DNA of 41,743 nucleotides from an uncultured Caryophanales bacterium (GCA_946539445.1 CAMNHK010000002.1:1-41743), one strand, 5' to 3'; counted from the first letter of the stretch, positions 1-7,831 are shown. Made by a program: numbers and translations. The notes: generated from the sequence alone by a model not told the origin.

Positions 1-18
1 CTCTTTTTTCTTTTTCAT
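1..18 (-). CDS. Start of a gene running off the left edge
   Basis: Six codons (M-K-K-K-K-E) are visible before the edge. They are preceded by an AGGTGAT ribosome binding site and an extended -10 (TGG-TATACT) about 25 bases upstream. The lysine-rich beginning would fit the positive n-region of a membrane or exported protein, but nothing more can be said. Confidence 0.4.
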
Positions 19-39
19 AACATCACCTATTCTAAAAAA

Positions 40-48
40 AGTATACCA
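40..48 (-). promoter_or_regulatory. Extended -10 promoter of the left-edge partial gene
   Basis: Read on the minus strand, TGG is followed directly by TATACT, with the ATG of the partial gene about 22 bases downstream. No convincing -35 is visible. A plus-strand TATAAT at 65-70 makes this a divergent promoter region. Confidence 0.4.
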
Positions 49-86
49 TAGAACAAAATGATAGTATAATAAAAATGGTGAGAAAC

Positions 87-410
87 ATGTATATCAAAGT
101 AAAAAACAAAGAAATAGAAATACAAGAAAAGAACACTTGGATGGAGAAATTCAAATCCTTAAAATTTGTATTAGAACCCATTGACTATGGAATAAAAATT
201 TCAAAAACAAGATGGATCAATACTTACTTTTTCTGTCAAAGAGTGGATATATGTGTAACAGACAAAGATAATAGAGTTCAAAAAGTATATGAAAATGTAA
301 AATCCGAAAAAAGAATCTTTCTTTGGAAAAAATATAATATCTATTATCTCCCACTAAATACAATTAAAAATGTATCATTAAATGAAAAAATAAAAGAAAT
401 CAATTCATGA
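87..410 (+). CDS. DUF192/UPF0127-like small protein
   Basis: A 107-residue protein. The core that reads ISKTRWINTYFF, then VDICVTDKDNRVQKVYENVK, resembles the DUF192 (UPF0127, COG1430) pattern of a short R/T-x-IHTF segment followed by a D-V-x-F-x-D-x-x-G-x-V strand pair. The biochemical role of that family is not established. There is no signal peptide or membrane segment, unlike many exported DUF192 proteins. An in-frame ATG lies at 75, but a GGTGAG ribosome binding site at 77-82 sits just upstream of the ATG at 87, so I chose 87. The gene stands alone on the plus strand and converges on the large surface-protein gene. Its TGA stop is part of a terminator stem. The family match is moderate; it could be an unrelated small beta protein. 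Confidence 0.6.
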   Translation: MYIKVKNKEIEIQEKNTWMEKFKSLKFVLEPIDYGIKISKTRWINTYFFCQRVDICVTDKDNRVQKVYENVKSEKRIFLWKKYNIYYLPLNTIKNVSLNEKIKEINS

Positions 411-417
411 TTTCTTT
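393..417. terminator. Bidirectional terminator between convergent genes
   Basis: A 10-bp stem (AAAGAAATCA with TGATTTCTTT) encloses a 5-base loop, with T-rich flanks on both strands. It can end the plus-strand DUF192-like gene and the minus-strand surface-protein gene. The DUF192 stop (TGA, 408-410) lies inside the right arm. Confidence 0.75.
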
Positions 418-419
418 TT

Positions 420-2714
420 TTAAGAAGTTGGATTATACCAAACAGTAATACTTAAAAGATCTCGAGAAATAACGCCAGTAGTAACAGGAGCAGTTGTTTG
501 ATAACCTGGAATCGTAGGATTTGGAACATTATAGGTTGAGTTAGGAGCATACTGTCCAACATAATCCTCTGCAACAGCCTCTCCAGTTAGCGCATTACGA
601 TAAAGAATCGTTAGTGTATACATTGGAGTATCTACAATATAAGGACTAGCCATACTTCCATCTCCATCAGAAAACTCAATGCCTGGTGCAAGTGAAACTG
701 CCGGGCGCACGCCGTACGAGTCGCAGACGCTGAGGTAGCTCATGTTACCGTTGCTGCTCACGAACCACTCGTTAGCGCTGCGGAAGAAGAAGTCGAAAGG
801 AGAGGCCAGCCAATAATACTGTCCTGTTTTTCGAATATTAGCATTACCAAGTAAGTTCATCTCCCTATAACTCATTAATCCTACTTTGTATTTTAATTTT
901 GCTTTATCGTTAAGTGTGCTAAATTTATCATTATTGTTTGGACAGCTTAAATCACTTGATCCATAAAAATTCATATATATTGATAAACTTCCACCATTTG
1001 GATTCCATCCGTTTGAACTTGAATTAGATTGACTTCTATCATTACAGAATACAGTATCTTCTAAATAATCTGAATAGTCTAATAGATTTTTTTCAAACCA
1101 TGCATCTACTCCTGTTTTTATTGTTGAATTTGTTGTATTTACATCATCGTTATATAACATTTCATTTTTTGCATCCTCTACACTCTTACCATTTGAAATA
1201 TTTATATAATATGGTGTTGTTCCATTTATGTAGTAAATATATGATATTGTTGTACATTCACCTGTTATATTCCAGCATGTATAATGTGCATTATTTAAAC
1301 TTGTTTTATTTGTACTATCATTGATATTCCAAAAAGTTGTTGAAGTATCATCATCTAGTACATATTTACTTCCATCCCAAGTAAATGATTTTGCATATTT
1401 ATAATTAATATAAGTCATGGATGTATTTGAAGTAGAAGTTGTATACCATAATTCACTACACGTATCATTTGTAGCATTTTTACATACATACTTATTAGCT
1501 CCAACACTACTATAGCTTGTATACCAATCTTTTCTCTCTACTGTTGTTGGATTATTAATTGTATAAGTCCCATCTCCATTATCTGTAAAGCTATCTCCAT
1601 ATGTATATGAGAAGTTAAAATCAGCAAGTGTATGATTTCCATAATTATTCATTTGAATATAATAATAATTTGAATTATTAACTGCTGCTATATATTGTAC
1701 TGTTGTATTTGTATAAGATTGTGTTGAATTTCTAAACGTATACTCTCCTACTAAGTTAGGATAATCATCTGTGCTACTAACTTGATATGGACTATCCAAG
1801 TTGTATTTATTTGCAGTTGGGCTTCCCCATACTACATCATGAGCATACCAATAATTTGTTCCTAAAGAACTACTTGATAACATAGTTTCACTATTCGTCA
1901 TAGTCTTGCTTTGATATGGATAAACAATGTTATACATATAGCCTACATAACTTGGTGAATTATATTGTTGATTAAATTGTAAAGTTCCAAATTGTGAATA
2001 ATTTGAATTTGAGTTTAATGATATTACATAAGCACTCGACGTATTGTAATATGACTCTACTAAATATAAGGTTGCACAAGTAGCATCAACTGTTGTTCCA
2101 AGACACGTATATTTACCAATTAAAGTAGGTCCAGTAGTTGCATTCCATGTAGTTTGTTCTGTTGTACCAGCTATATTAAATACCCCGTTAGTTGAATCAT
2201 AAGTATAATCTGTACCATACCAATAGTTAGATGCTAAGTCTTGACTTGCTATATTTCCAATATATCCTACATGTGTACCACGAGTATTAAGACATTGATT
2301 ATTTTCTGCTTCCCCATTGTATATCATCTTAACTCCACCAGTATCGGTTGTTCTAATCATTTGCCAACATTGTCCAGCAAATAATACATTATTTTTATCT
2401 AATATTGCTGTTCCGTTTGTATCATTAGAACCATACCAATGATAAATCTTTTCTGTAGATTTAGAAGCATCCATAGAGTCTTGATGAGCTCCGGTATACT
2501 CTAATGCTAATCCATCTTCTACAGCGCATTTTAATACATTATACAGTTTGTTATCAATTTTACATACCGGTTTTAAAACATGCAAATCTCCACCAATCGT
2601 TAACTGAGTAGAAAGAGTTGCATACCCGATTCCTAAAAAACCAAAAAGTACTAATCCAATCATTAGTACTTGATGTCTTCTTCTCCTATTTTTAACAATA
2701 AGTCTCTTTCTCAT
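420..2714 (-). CDS. Retroelement-diversified surface protein with MucBP domain
   Basis: A 764-residue secreted or membrane-anchored protein. A basic N-terminus is followed by a hydrophobic segment (about residues 15-33) ending in GYATLSTQLTIGGDLHV. The long middle is rich in N, T, S and Y and has loosely repeated modules with G-K-Y-T-C, C-x-x-L-Y-x-V and W-containing motifs. Near residues 610-690 lies a C-type-lectin/FGE-like terminal module (YYWLASP, then GVRPAVSLAPG). Its centre (about 638-666) is encoded by GC-rich NNC codons, as expected for a diversity-generating retroelement variable region. The last 60 residues match a MucBP (mucin-binding) beta domain. The start is supported by AGAGG five bases upstream. 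The gene follows an HPt-receiver gene by 26 bases, probably in one transcript. No reverse transcriptase, accessory gene or template repeat is present. Binding of a host or bacterial surface ligand is inference from the architecture. Confidence 0.8.
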   Translation of the reverse strand: MRKRLIVKNRRRRHQVLMIGLVLFGFLGIGYATLSTQLTIGGDLHVLKPVCKIDNKLYNVLKCAVEDGLALEYTGAHQDSMDASKSTEKIYHWYGSNDTNGTAILDKNNVLFAGQCWQMIRTTDTGGVKMIYNGEAENNQCLNTRGTHVGYIGNIASQDLASNYWYGTDYTYDSTNGVFNIAGTTEQTTWNATTGPTLIGKYTCLGTTVDATCATLYLVESYYNTSSAYVISLNSNSNYSQFGTLQFNQQYNSPSYVGYMYNIVYPYQSKTMTNSETMLSSSSLGTNYWYAHDVVWGSPTANKYNLDSPYQVSSTDDYPNLVGEYTFRNSTQSYTNTTVQYIAAVNNSNYYYIQMNNYGNHTLADFNFSYTYGDSFTDNGDGTYTINNPTTVERKDWYTSYSSVGANKYVCKNATNDTCSELWYTTSTSNTSMTYINYKYAKSFTWDGSKYVLDDDTSTTFWNINDSTNKTSLNNAHYTCWNITGECTTISYIYYINGTTPYYINISNGKSVEDAKNEMLYNDDVNTTNSTIKTGVDAWFEKNLLDYSDYLEDTVFCNDRSQSNSSSNGWNPNGGSLSIYMNFYGSSDLSCPNNNDKFSTLNDKAKLKYKVGLMSYREMNLLGNANIRKTGQYYWLASPFDFFFRSANEWFVSSNGNMSYLSVCDSYGVRPAVSLAPGIEFSDGDGSMASPYIVDTPMYTLTILYRNALTGEAVAEDYVGQYAPNSTYNVPNPTIPGYQTTAPVTTGVISRDLLSITVWYNPTS
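702..814 (-). other. Putative DGR variable region (VR)
   Basis: On the minus strand this patch reads TTC GAC TTC TTC TTC CGC AGC, then runs of AGC, AAC, TAC, CTC, GTC, TGC and GAC codons between constant GCT, GAG-TGG, GTG, GGT and ATG codons. It is strongly GC-rich in an AT-rich gene. This is what adenine-directed mutagenesis of AAC codons in a template repeat leaves behind. The GC-rich constant end (TCG TAC GGC GTG CGC CCG) sits where an initiation-of-mutagenic-homology sequence would be. Confidence 0.8.
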
Positions 2715-2740
2715 ATAAACCTCTAGAAGAGAAAAAACTA

Positions 2741-3547
2741 TTATTCTTTTCCACTATAAATTAATGTTTTTTCTACAACAGTCTTAATATTTTGCTCATT
2801 AAATGGTTTACTTAACATATCAATAATATTATAAGTAAATGCACGATCAATCGTTTCTTTAGAAGAATCACCAGAAATAATAGACACTGGCATTTTACCT
2901 AATAAATCATTTTGTCTCATATATTCAAGAACAGCAAAGCCATCTACTTTAGGCATATTTAAATCCAATAAAATCGTTTCAATAAAATCATTATCTTTAT
3001 TAGCTTCAATAATACGAATAGCTTCTTCTCCATCTTGGGCAGTACCAACATTATAAGAATCGGCAAAAATACGTTTTACAAAGTTACGAATAATATTAGA
3101 GTCATCTACGACTAAAATCGTTTTTGTAGTATAAACATCTTCTGAAGCAGGTTTTTCTTCTTTCTCTTCTACTACTTCTTCTACGCTATCACCACTCATA
3201 TACTCTTGAATTAATACAATGGCACGATTGGTTTCATTAATCAAATCATTAATATGAGTCGTAATATAGTATAAATCGCTAGACTTACTCTTTAATTCAT
3301 GTTCCTCTGCCATGGCAGCTAAAGAAGTGAATCCAAAATTATTTGCATCCGTTTTTAAAGAATGGACCGTCAACTCAAAATTAGAAAAATCTTGTTCTTC
3401 CATAAATTTAATTAACTGATTTATTTTGGTATGAATTCCTACTAAAAATTCTCCAATTGTATCATTATAAGTTTGCGCATCTCCAAATAATTCTAAACTT
3501 TTTTGAATATTAACGCCATTTTTTTCTAAAAAGCTTATATCTTTCAT
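2741..3547 (-). CDS. HPt-receiver phosphorelay protein
   Basis: A 268-residue cytoplasmic signalling protein. Residues about 20-115 form a helical HPt domain with the phosphorylatable His62 in VHSLKTDANNFG. An acidic linker (about 120-138) follows. Residues 142-268 form a CheY-like receiver with Asp148-Asp149, the phosphoacceptor Asp195 in LLDLNMPKVDG, Ser225 and Lys247 (SKPF). There is no output domain or histidine kinase, so it should shuttle phosphate between a kinase and another regulator elsewhere, or act by binding. It is the first gene of an apparent two-gene unit with the diversified surface protein, only 26 bases away. A TTGTAT-N17-TATAAT promoter lies upstream. The combination in one chain is uncommon, but each domain is canonical. 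Confidence 0.85.
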   Translation of the reverse strand: MKDISFLEKNGVNIQKSLELFGDAQTYNDTIGEFLVGIHTKINQLIKFMEEQDFSNFELTVHSLKTDANNFGFTSLAAMAEEHELKSKSSDLYYITTHINDLINETNRAIVLIQEYMSGDSVEEVVEEKEEKPASEDVYTTKTILVVDDSNIIRNFVKRIFADSYNVGTAQDGEEAIRIIEANKDNDFIETILLDLNMPKVDGFAVLEYMRQNDLLGKMPVSIISGDSSKETIDRAFTYNIIDMLSKPFNEQNIKTVVEKTLIYSGKE

Positions 3548-3569
3548 AATCCACCTCTATCATAAAAAA

Positions 3570-3598
3570 ATTATATAATAAAAAAAAAGAAAATACAA
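3570..3598 (-). promoter_or_regulatory. Promoter of the HPt-receiver/surface-protein unit
   Basis: Minus-strand TTGTAT (3593-3598), 17-base spacer, TATAAT (3570-3575), about 23 bases before the ATG at 3547. The -35 box overlaps the terminator of the upstream gene. Confidence 0.5.
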
Positions 3599-3610
3599 TC
3601 TATTTTCTTT
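3586..3610 (-). terminator. Terminator after the Obg-linked methyltransferase-like gene
   Basis: Stem AAAGAAAATA/TATTTTCTTT with a 5-base loop, followed on the minus strand by a run of T. It lies about 13 bases after the stop at 3623. Confidence 0.7.
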
Positions 3611-3622
3611 TTTTCAACAAAA

Positions 3623-4312
3623 TTATCGATGATTATAAATAATAGGATATGGATTCTCATATTTTTTTAAATATTGAATTCCTAAAGTACCCATTCCATG
3701 ATCACGAACTTCTCTTTTAGCCGTATATACCATACTATCTAACCATTCCTCATCACTTTCAAAATAATCAAACTCTTCTCCATGAGGCCCTCCCTCACAT
3801 AAAGCAATCATAAAATCGATATTATTAGAAGTAGCTGCATTAATAAAGGTCTCAGCAGCTTCACATGGCATAAACGCTAACATAAAGTTTGTATCTTTCA
3901 TTGGTGTTCTTAAAGTAAATGGTTGTCGCACAAGTTTCATACGTTCCGTATCTTTTTCATATTTACTAATTCTTGGATCATAAACCGTAATTTTACCAGC
4001 ACCGGTTTGAATACTAGAGATACGTTTTCCAAGACGTGGAATAACACCTCCACCAACTTCGACAATTTTCTTTTCACGAACATCAAATTCAGAAGTAAGC
4101 AAATCCATAAAACCAGAATAAATATCTTGGTCTTCACTAAGTAATCCTAATTCATCATATATTTCGCGAACTAAATCCGGAACAAATTTACCATGATTAC
4201 GAACAGACTTAACATATTGTTGAATTAAATCTCGCTCATAATCTTCAACCATACCTTCATGGTCTTTTAAATAACGTAAAACGGTAGCTTGTTCCGCTAT
4301 TAAATCTTTCAT
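3623..4312 (-). CDS. Methyltransferase-like protein of the Obg operon
   Basis: A 229-residue soluble protein not recognised to family level. The segment at about residues 83-114 (KIVEVGGGVIP, then GKITVYDPR) looks like the glycine-rich loop and second beta strand of a Rossmann-type SAM-dependent methyltransferase. No further methyltransferase motif, such as an NPPY-like catalytic tetrad, is evident. The N-terminal 75 residues are helical and charged. The start at 4312 is supported by GGGGG about eight bases upstream, and the gene follows obg by 24 bases, so it is very probably cotranscribed with it. A role in ribosome or RNA maintenance would fit the neighbours but is only inference. Confidence 0.65.
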   Translation of the reverse strand: MKDLIAEQATVLRYLKDHEGMVEDYERDLIQQYVKSVRNHGKFVPDLVREIYDELGLLSEDQDIYSGFMDLLTSEFDVREKKIVEVGGGVIPRLGKRISSIQTGAGKITVYDPRISKYEKDTERMKLVRQPFTLRTPMKDTNFMLAFMPCEAAETFINAATSNNIDFMIALCEGGPHGEEFDYFESDEEWLDSMVYTAKREVRDHGMGTLGIQYLKKYENPYPIIYNHR

Positions 4313-4336
4313 ATAGTAACCCCCTAAATTTTCTTT

Positions 4337-5611
4337 CTAATCTTTAAAATCAAAATAGAAATCTAAAATACGAACTTGGTCGCCTGCCTCAGCACCCAAT
4401 TCGATTAACTTATCGTCAATTCCCATACGACGTAATTTTTTCGCAAAACGGTAAATTGCTTCTTCGCTGGAGAACTTCGTCATCTTAAAGATTCGCTCTA
4501 CTTCTGCCCCATGAATTGCCCATAAACCGTCTCCTTCTTTGGTAATCGTAAATGGTTCTTCCTTTTTAAATTTATATAATACATGGCTTTCAATTTGACT
4601 ATCATCATACAATGGATTTTGTGGAATCTCATCTAACAAATCCGCTAAACGATCGACAACCGCATTAAGTCCTGTATTCGTAGCCGCACTAACTTCAAAT
4701 ACTTCTACCGATACTTTTTCTTTGAACTTAGCCAAATTCTCTTGAGCACCTTCTAAATCCATTTTATTCGCAATGACAATCATTGGTTTTTCCATTAACT
4801 TTTGATTGAAAGCTTCTAACTCTTTATTAATTAATAAATAGTCTTCGTAAGGATCTCTTCCTTCACTACCGGCCATATCAACAACATGAGCAATCACTCT
4901 AGTTCTCTCAATATGACGTAAGAATTTATCTCCTAATCCTTCTCCTTCACTAGCGCCTTCAATAAGCCCAGGTAAATCTGCCATAACAAAACTTCTTCCA
5001 TCACTAGAGCGGACAACTCCTAAATTGGGATTGAGTGTAGTAAAGTGATAAGCGGCTATTTTAGGTTTTGATTTAGAAACACAAGAAATAATGGTACTTT
5101 TACCAACACTTGGAAGACCTACAAGTCCAACATCCGCAAGCATTTTTACTTCTACTTTTAAAGTCTTATGTTCTCCCTCTTCTCCCTTTTCAGAGTAATC
5201 AGGAGCTGTATTTGTTTGTGTCTTAAAAGCAGTATTTCCTCGTCCTCCACGACCACCTTTAGCAATCACTTCTTCTTGTCCTTTATGAGATAAATCGGCT
5301 AATATTAGGCCTGTATCTAAATCGGTAACAACGGTACCTAAAGGAACGCGAACAATGCAAGGCTCAGCCCCTTTTCCATGTTGGTTCTTACCTCTTCCAT
5401 TTTCTCCATTATTACCTTTAATAATTTTTTGATAACGTAAATCTAGTAACGTATGAAGTCCTTCATCTACTTGAAAGATAACATCTGCTCCATGGCCACC
5501 ATTTCCTCCATAGGGACCACCCATGGGAACATATTTTTCACGACGAAAGGCAGTACAACCATCTCCACCTTTTCCCGCTTCTACTTTAATTTCTACTTCA
5601 TCTACAAACAT
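4337..5611 (-). CDS. obg: Obg GTPase
   Basis: A 424-residue GTPase of the Obg/CgtA family, which associates with the 50S subunit and links ribosome assembly to (p)ppGpp and stress signalling. It has the glycine-rich N-terminal Obg fold (about 1-158, with GKGGDG, GGNGGHG and GRGGRGN turns). The G domain carries G1 GLPSVGKST, G3 DLPGLIEGA, G4 NKMD and G5 SAAT, and a C-terminal OCT domain follows (about 345-424). Length is normal for Firmicutes. The start is set by AAGGAGGGG upstream, and a strong promoter lies inside the end of the preceding gene. It sits in the classical rplU-prp-rpmA-obg neighbourhood, here interrupted by a putative metallopeptidase gene. Confidence 0.97.
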   Translation of the reverse strand: MFVDEVEIKVEAGKGGDGCTAFRREKYVPMGGPYGGNGGHGADVIFQVDEGLHTLLDLRYQKIIKGNNGENGRGKNQHGKGAEPCIVRVPLGTVVTDLDTGLILADLSHKGQEEVIAKGGRGGRGNTAFKTQTNTAPDYSEKGEEGEHKTLKVEVKMLADVGLVGLPSVGKSTIISCVSKSKPKIAAYHFTTLNPNLGVVRSSDGRSFVMADLPGLIEGASEGEGLGDKFLRHIERTRVIAHVVDMAGSEGRDPYEDYLLINKELEAFNQKLMEKPMIVIANKMDLEGAQENLAKFKEKVSVEVFEVSAATNTGLNAVVDRLADLLDEIPQNPLYDDSQIESHVLYKFKKEEPFTITKEGDGLWAIHGAEVERIFKMTKFSSEEAIYRFAKKLRRMGIDDKLIELGAEAGDQVRILDFYFDFKD

Positions 5612-5638
5612 GGATAACCCCTCCTTTTTAACGCATAC

Positions 5639-5667
5639 ATTATACCATATTTTTTAATTTTTGTAAA
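5639..5667 (-). promoter_or_regulatory. obg promoter
   Basis: Minus-strand TTTACA (5662-5667), 17-base spacer, TATAAT (5639-5644) preceded by TGG, so an extended -10. The -35 is inside the last codons of the upstream gene. It gives obg its own start besides any readthrough from rpmA. Confidence 0.8.
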
Positions 5668-6775
5668 CCAATTCCTTACCTTTTGTATTCTCAGAAGAAA
5701 GAATATCAACAAACTTCTGCATCATTTCTTCTCCAAATACTTCTTCTAAAGAAACATCTCCCTTCAGGGAAAGATAATTACATAACTCTCGATTTTGATA
5801 TAAGAACTCATGAAATTGAGGAAAAAACTGCGCATAAAAGCTCCTTCTTTCTCCTCCTCTAGAAAACCATAAAGAAGTAGAAAAATGATTCATATCCAAG
5901 CATGCATTATAATCCGTTCGAATTTCATTAAAAAGACCATAGTGTGTTTTTTCAAACGATTCAAAGCCTGTTCCCTTCTCATGCATTTCTGCAATATGTC
6001 GAAATTCATGAAGAAAAATACGATCTAATCCTTCTACATTTTTACCAAAAAAGAACGGTACAAAACAAACGATTCTTTCTTTTTCCTCTTGATCAAGTAC
6101 CAAACTCGTAGAAGCAGCAACACTCCGATCAAAAAGAATACTGGAAAGTGTTTCATCCGAAAAAGAAAAGCCTTGTTTTTGAATATCCTTTTTCACATTC
6201 TTTCCCCAAATAGTGGATTGCAATAGCTCCCTATTCTTTTCTTTTCTAAGTCTCTTACGAAGAGATATAATTTCCTCTACTTTCTGCACATTTCGAACAG
6301 GATCAATTCCTAATTCCATACACTCTAATAAGTATTGATTTTGTCTCGTAACAATTTTTTCTTTTTCTTCCTTACTTCCATGAAACATAGTAGAATACGC
6401 ATCGATTCCAAAAGATTCGTAATCCAAAGTAAGAAACTCCTTTTGAGGTGGAACAGAATCTCCATAAACAGAAGAACAAAACTCCTCTAAAAGCTCATTT
6501 TCTAATCTTTGATTCCACCATTGATAATCGAAAAACTCATGAAGCATCGAAAAATACGCATTTCGAGGAAGAAAACTTCCATATTTTTGAAAGAAATCTC
6601 TCTTCTCATTAGGAAAAGAAGAGGTAATAAAAACCGTATTTTGAAAGTTTTTAAGAATTTTATCTTGACTATCCTCTCCATATTCCGAAAAATAATAGTT
6701 TAATAGAAACGATTTTAAAGAAGATAATGCTTCTTCAGAGGATAAAACATTTTTATAATTAATCATTAAGCTCAT
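5654..6775 (-). CDS. Putative HExxH zinc metallopeptidase
   Basis: A 373-residue soluble protein with no family I recognise. Its clearest feature is HEFRH at residues 256-260 in the helix IFLHEFRHIAEMH, a zinc-binding HExxH motif. Glu284 (LFNEIRTDYN), 24 residues later, is a plausible third ligand, so a gluzincin-type peptidase is possible. The N-terminal half is charged and helical. No signal peptide or membrane segment is seen, so a cytoplasmic role is expected. ATAAGGAGA upstream supports the start. The gene lies between rpmA and obg. A strong terminator separates it from rpmA and the obg promoter lies in its 3' end, so expression probably depends on readthrough. Peptidase activity is inferred from the motif alone. 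Confidence 0.65.
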   Translation of the reverse strand: MSLMINYKNVLSSEEALSSLKSFLLNYYFSEYGEDSQDKILKNFQNTVFITSSFPNEKRDFFQKYGSFLPRNAYFSMLHEFFDYQWWNQRLENELLEEFCSSVYGDSVPPQKEFLTLDYESFGIDAYSTMFHGSKEEKEKIVTRQNQYLLECMELGIDPVRNVQKVEEIISLRKRLRKEKNRELLQSTIWGKNVKKDIQKQGFSFSDETLSSILFDRSVAASTSLVLDQEEKERIVCFVPFFFGKNVEGLDRIFLHEFRHIAEMHEKGTGFESFEKTHYGLFNEIRTDYNACLDMNHFSTSLWFSRGGERRSFYAQFFPQFHEFLYQNRELCNYLSLKGDVSLEEVFGEEMMQKFVDILSSENTKGKELVYKN

Positions 6776-6796
6776 AAAATCTCCTTATAAACAAAA

Positions 6797-6816
6797 AAGA
6801 ACCGACATCGGTTCTT
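6797..6816 (-). terminator. Terminator after rpmA
   Basis: Perfect stem AAGAACCGA/TCGGTTCTT followed on the minus strand by five or more T. It lies ten bases after the rpmA stop and before the metallopeptidase-like gene. Confidence 0.85.
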
Positions 6817-6825
6817 AAATTATCT

Positions 6826-7116
6826 TTATCCTTCTACTGGATATACTGAAGCTTTGGTTCTATCTCTTCCCAAACGTTCAAATTTAACAATTCCATCAAC
6901 AGTAGAATAAATACTATCATCATTACCACGACGAGTATTTAATCCTGGGAACACTTTTGTTCCTCTTTGACGATATATAATTGAACCAGCTGTGATAAAT
7001 TCTCCATCAGCTGCTTTTGCTCCAAGTCTACGTCCTGCAGAATCACGACCATTAGATGTTGAACCTTGCCCTTTGTGGTGAGCAAATAATTGAATATCTA
7101 ATTTTAAAAATTTCAT
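6826..7116 (-). CDS. rpmA: 50S ribosomal protein L27 with cleavable leader
   Basis: A 96-residue L27 with the typical body ([33 protein letters not shown]). As in many Firmicutes, it begins with a short leader, [11 protein letters not shown], before AHHKG. In Staphylococcus aureus the equivalent leader is removed by the Prp protease after the Phe, exposing the L27 N-terminus that reaches the peptidyl-transferase centre. The conserved IQLF-A junction strongly suggests the same processing here. The prp gene lies 11 bases upstream and rplU just before it. A near-identical leader on L32 at 17.3 kb is discussed separately. Confidence 0.97.
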   Translation of the reverse strand: MKFLKLDIQLFAHHKGQGSTSNGRDSAGRRLGAKAADGEFITAGSIIYRQRGTKVFPGLNTRRGNDDSIYSTVDGIVKFERLGRDRTKASVYPVEG

Positions 7117-7127
7117 AATTCTCCTCC

Positions 7128-7430
7128 TTACTTAACTTCGATATTGTCTGGATAATTTCCTTCCAGCTCTTTTAAAAGACTAACCATATTATGGATTAGT
7201 ATTTGAGTAGTCGAATCACTCTTTCGAATATCAATTGACATACCCTTTTTACTAACAAGATAACTTAGACTATCCTTGTCTAAAGCAAGTATCCCATTTA
7301 CTGTAGTTGTAACAATACTGCTACAAGCACTACACACAATGTCTTTTCCATAATCATCGTACATTGCATGTCCTAAAATAGTAATTTTTCGATACTTATT
7401 ATTTTCTTTTACAATCTTAACTTGTATCAT
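7128..7430 (-). CDS. prp: Prp, ribosomal-processing cysteine protease
   Basis: A 100-residue protein of the YsxB/Prp (DUF464) family, the cysteine protease that trims the L27 leader. The catalytic His21 lies in [10 protein letters not shown] and the cysteine is Cys33 in DIVCSACSS, matching the H/C spacing of the S. aureus enzyme; a second cysteine, Cys36, is nearby. It starts three bases after the rplU stop with only a weak ribosome binding site, so translational coupling to rplU is likely. It is followed by rpmA. Given the L32 leader in this genome, its substrate range may be wider than L27. Confidence 0.95.
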   Translation of the reverse strand: MIQVKIVKENNKYRKITILGHAMYDDYGKDIVCSACSSIVTTTVNGILALDKDSLSYLVSKKGMSIDIRKSDSTTQILIHNMVSLLKELEGNYPDNIEVK

Positions 7431-7433
7431 AAA

Positions 7434-7736
7434 TTATCCATTAATTTTAGTAATTTTGATTTTTGTATAAGGTTGTCTATGTCCTTGTGTTACACGGTTA
7501 GATCTATCTTTACTTTTATATTTGAAAATTTTAATTTTCTTGCTTTTACCATTCTTTAATACTTCACCTTGAACAGTAACATTTGTAAGATAAGGATTTC
7601 CAACTTTGGAATCAAGCATTAAAACTTGATCAAAGTTTACTACGTCACCAACTTCGCAATCTAATTTTTCAACAAAAATTTCAGATCCTTCTGTAACATA
7701 ATATTGCTTTCCACCAACTTTAATTACAGCGTTCAT
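7434..7736 (-). CDS. rplU: 50S ribosomal protein L21
   Basis: A 100-residue L21 of normal length. It begins MNAVIKVGGKQYYVTEG, contains VLMLDSKVGNPYL, and ends with the basic KYKSKDRSNRVTQGHRQPYTKIKI motif region (positions about 70-97) that binds 23S rRNA. An AAGGAGGT ribosome binding site precedes the ATG. It is the first gene of the rplU-prp-rpmA unit and has a structured 5' leader and a strong promoter. Confidence 0.97.
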   Translation of the reverse strand: MNAVIKVGGKQYYVTEGSEIFVEKLDCEVGDVVNFDQVLMLDSKVGNPYLTNVTVQGEVLKNGKSKKIKIFKYKSKDRSNRVTQGHRQPYTKIKITKING

Positions 7737-7740
7737 ATAT

Positions 7741-7831
7741 TTACCTCCTTTTTGTTAACTTAAGACTCGCTCTTAAGGTACGATAAATCGTTTTTACCTT
7801 TTCAATGCGGTTTGAGCATGAGGCGTCAAAC
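7741..7831 (-). ncRNA. L21-leader-type structured 5' UTR
   Basis: The roughly 90-nt region between the predicted start of transcription and rplU holds two hairpins on the minus strand. One is GTTTGA/TCAAAC, around a loop containing CGCCTCATGC. The other is CTTAAGA/TCTTAAG, just before the ribosome binding site. Position and shape agree with the Firmicute L21 leader (Rfam L21_leader), thought to give autogenous control of the operon. I could not run a covariance search. Confidence 0.65.

Noticed and set aside
702-814. GC-rich patch taken as foreign DNA or contamination
   Set aside because: The NNC codon pattern at fixed positions within an intact frame fits retroelement mutagenesis much better than transfer.
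1100-1324. Plus-strand 74-codon frame inside the surface-protein gene
   Set aside because: Antisense of an N/T/Y-rich coding stretch, without ribosome binding site or promoter.
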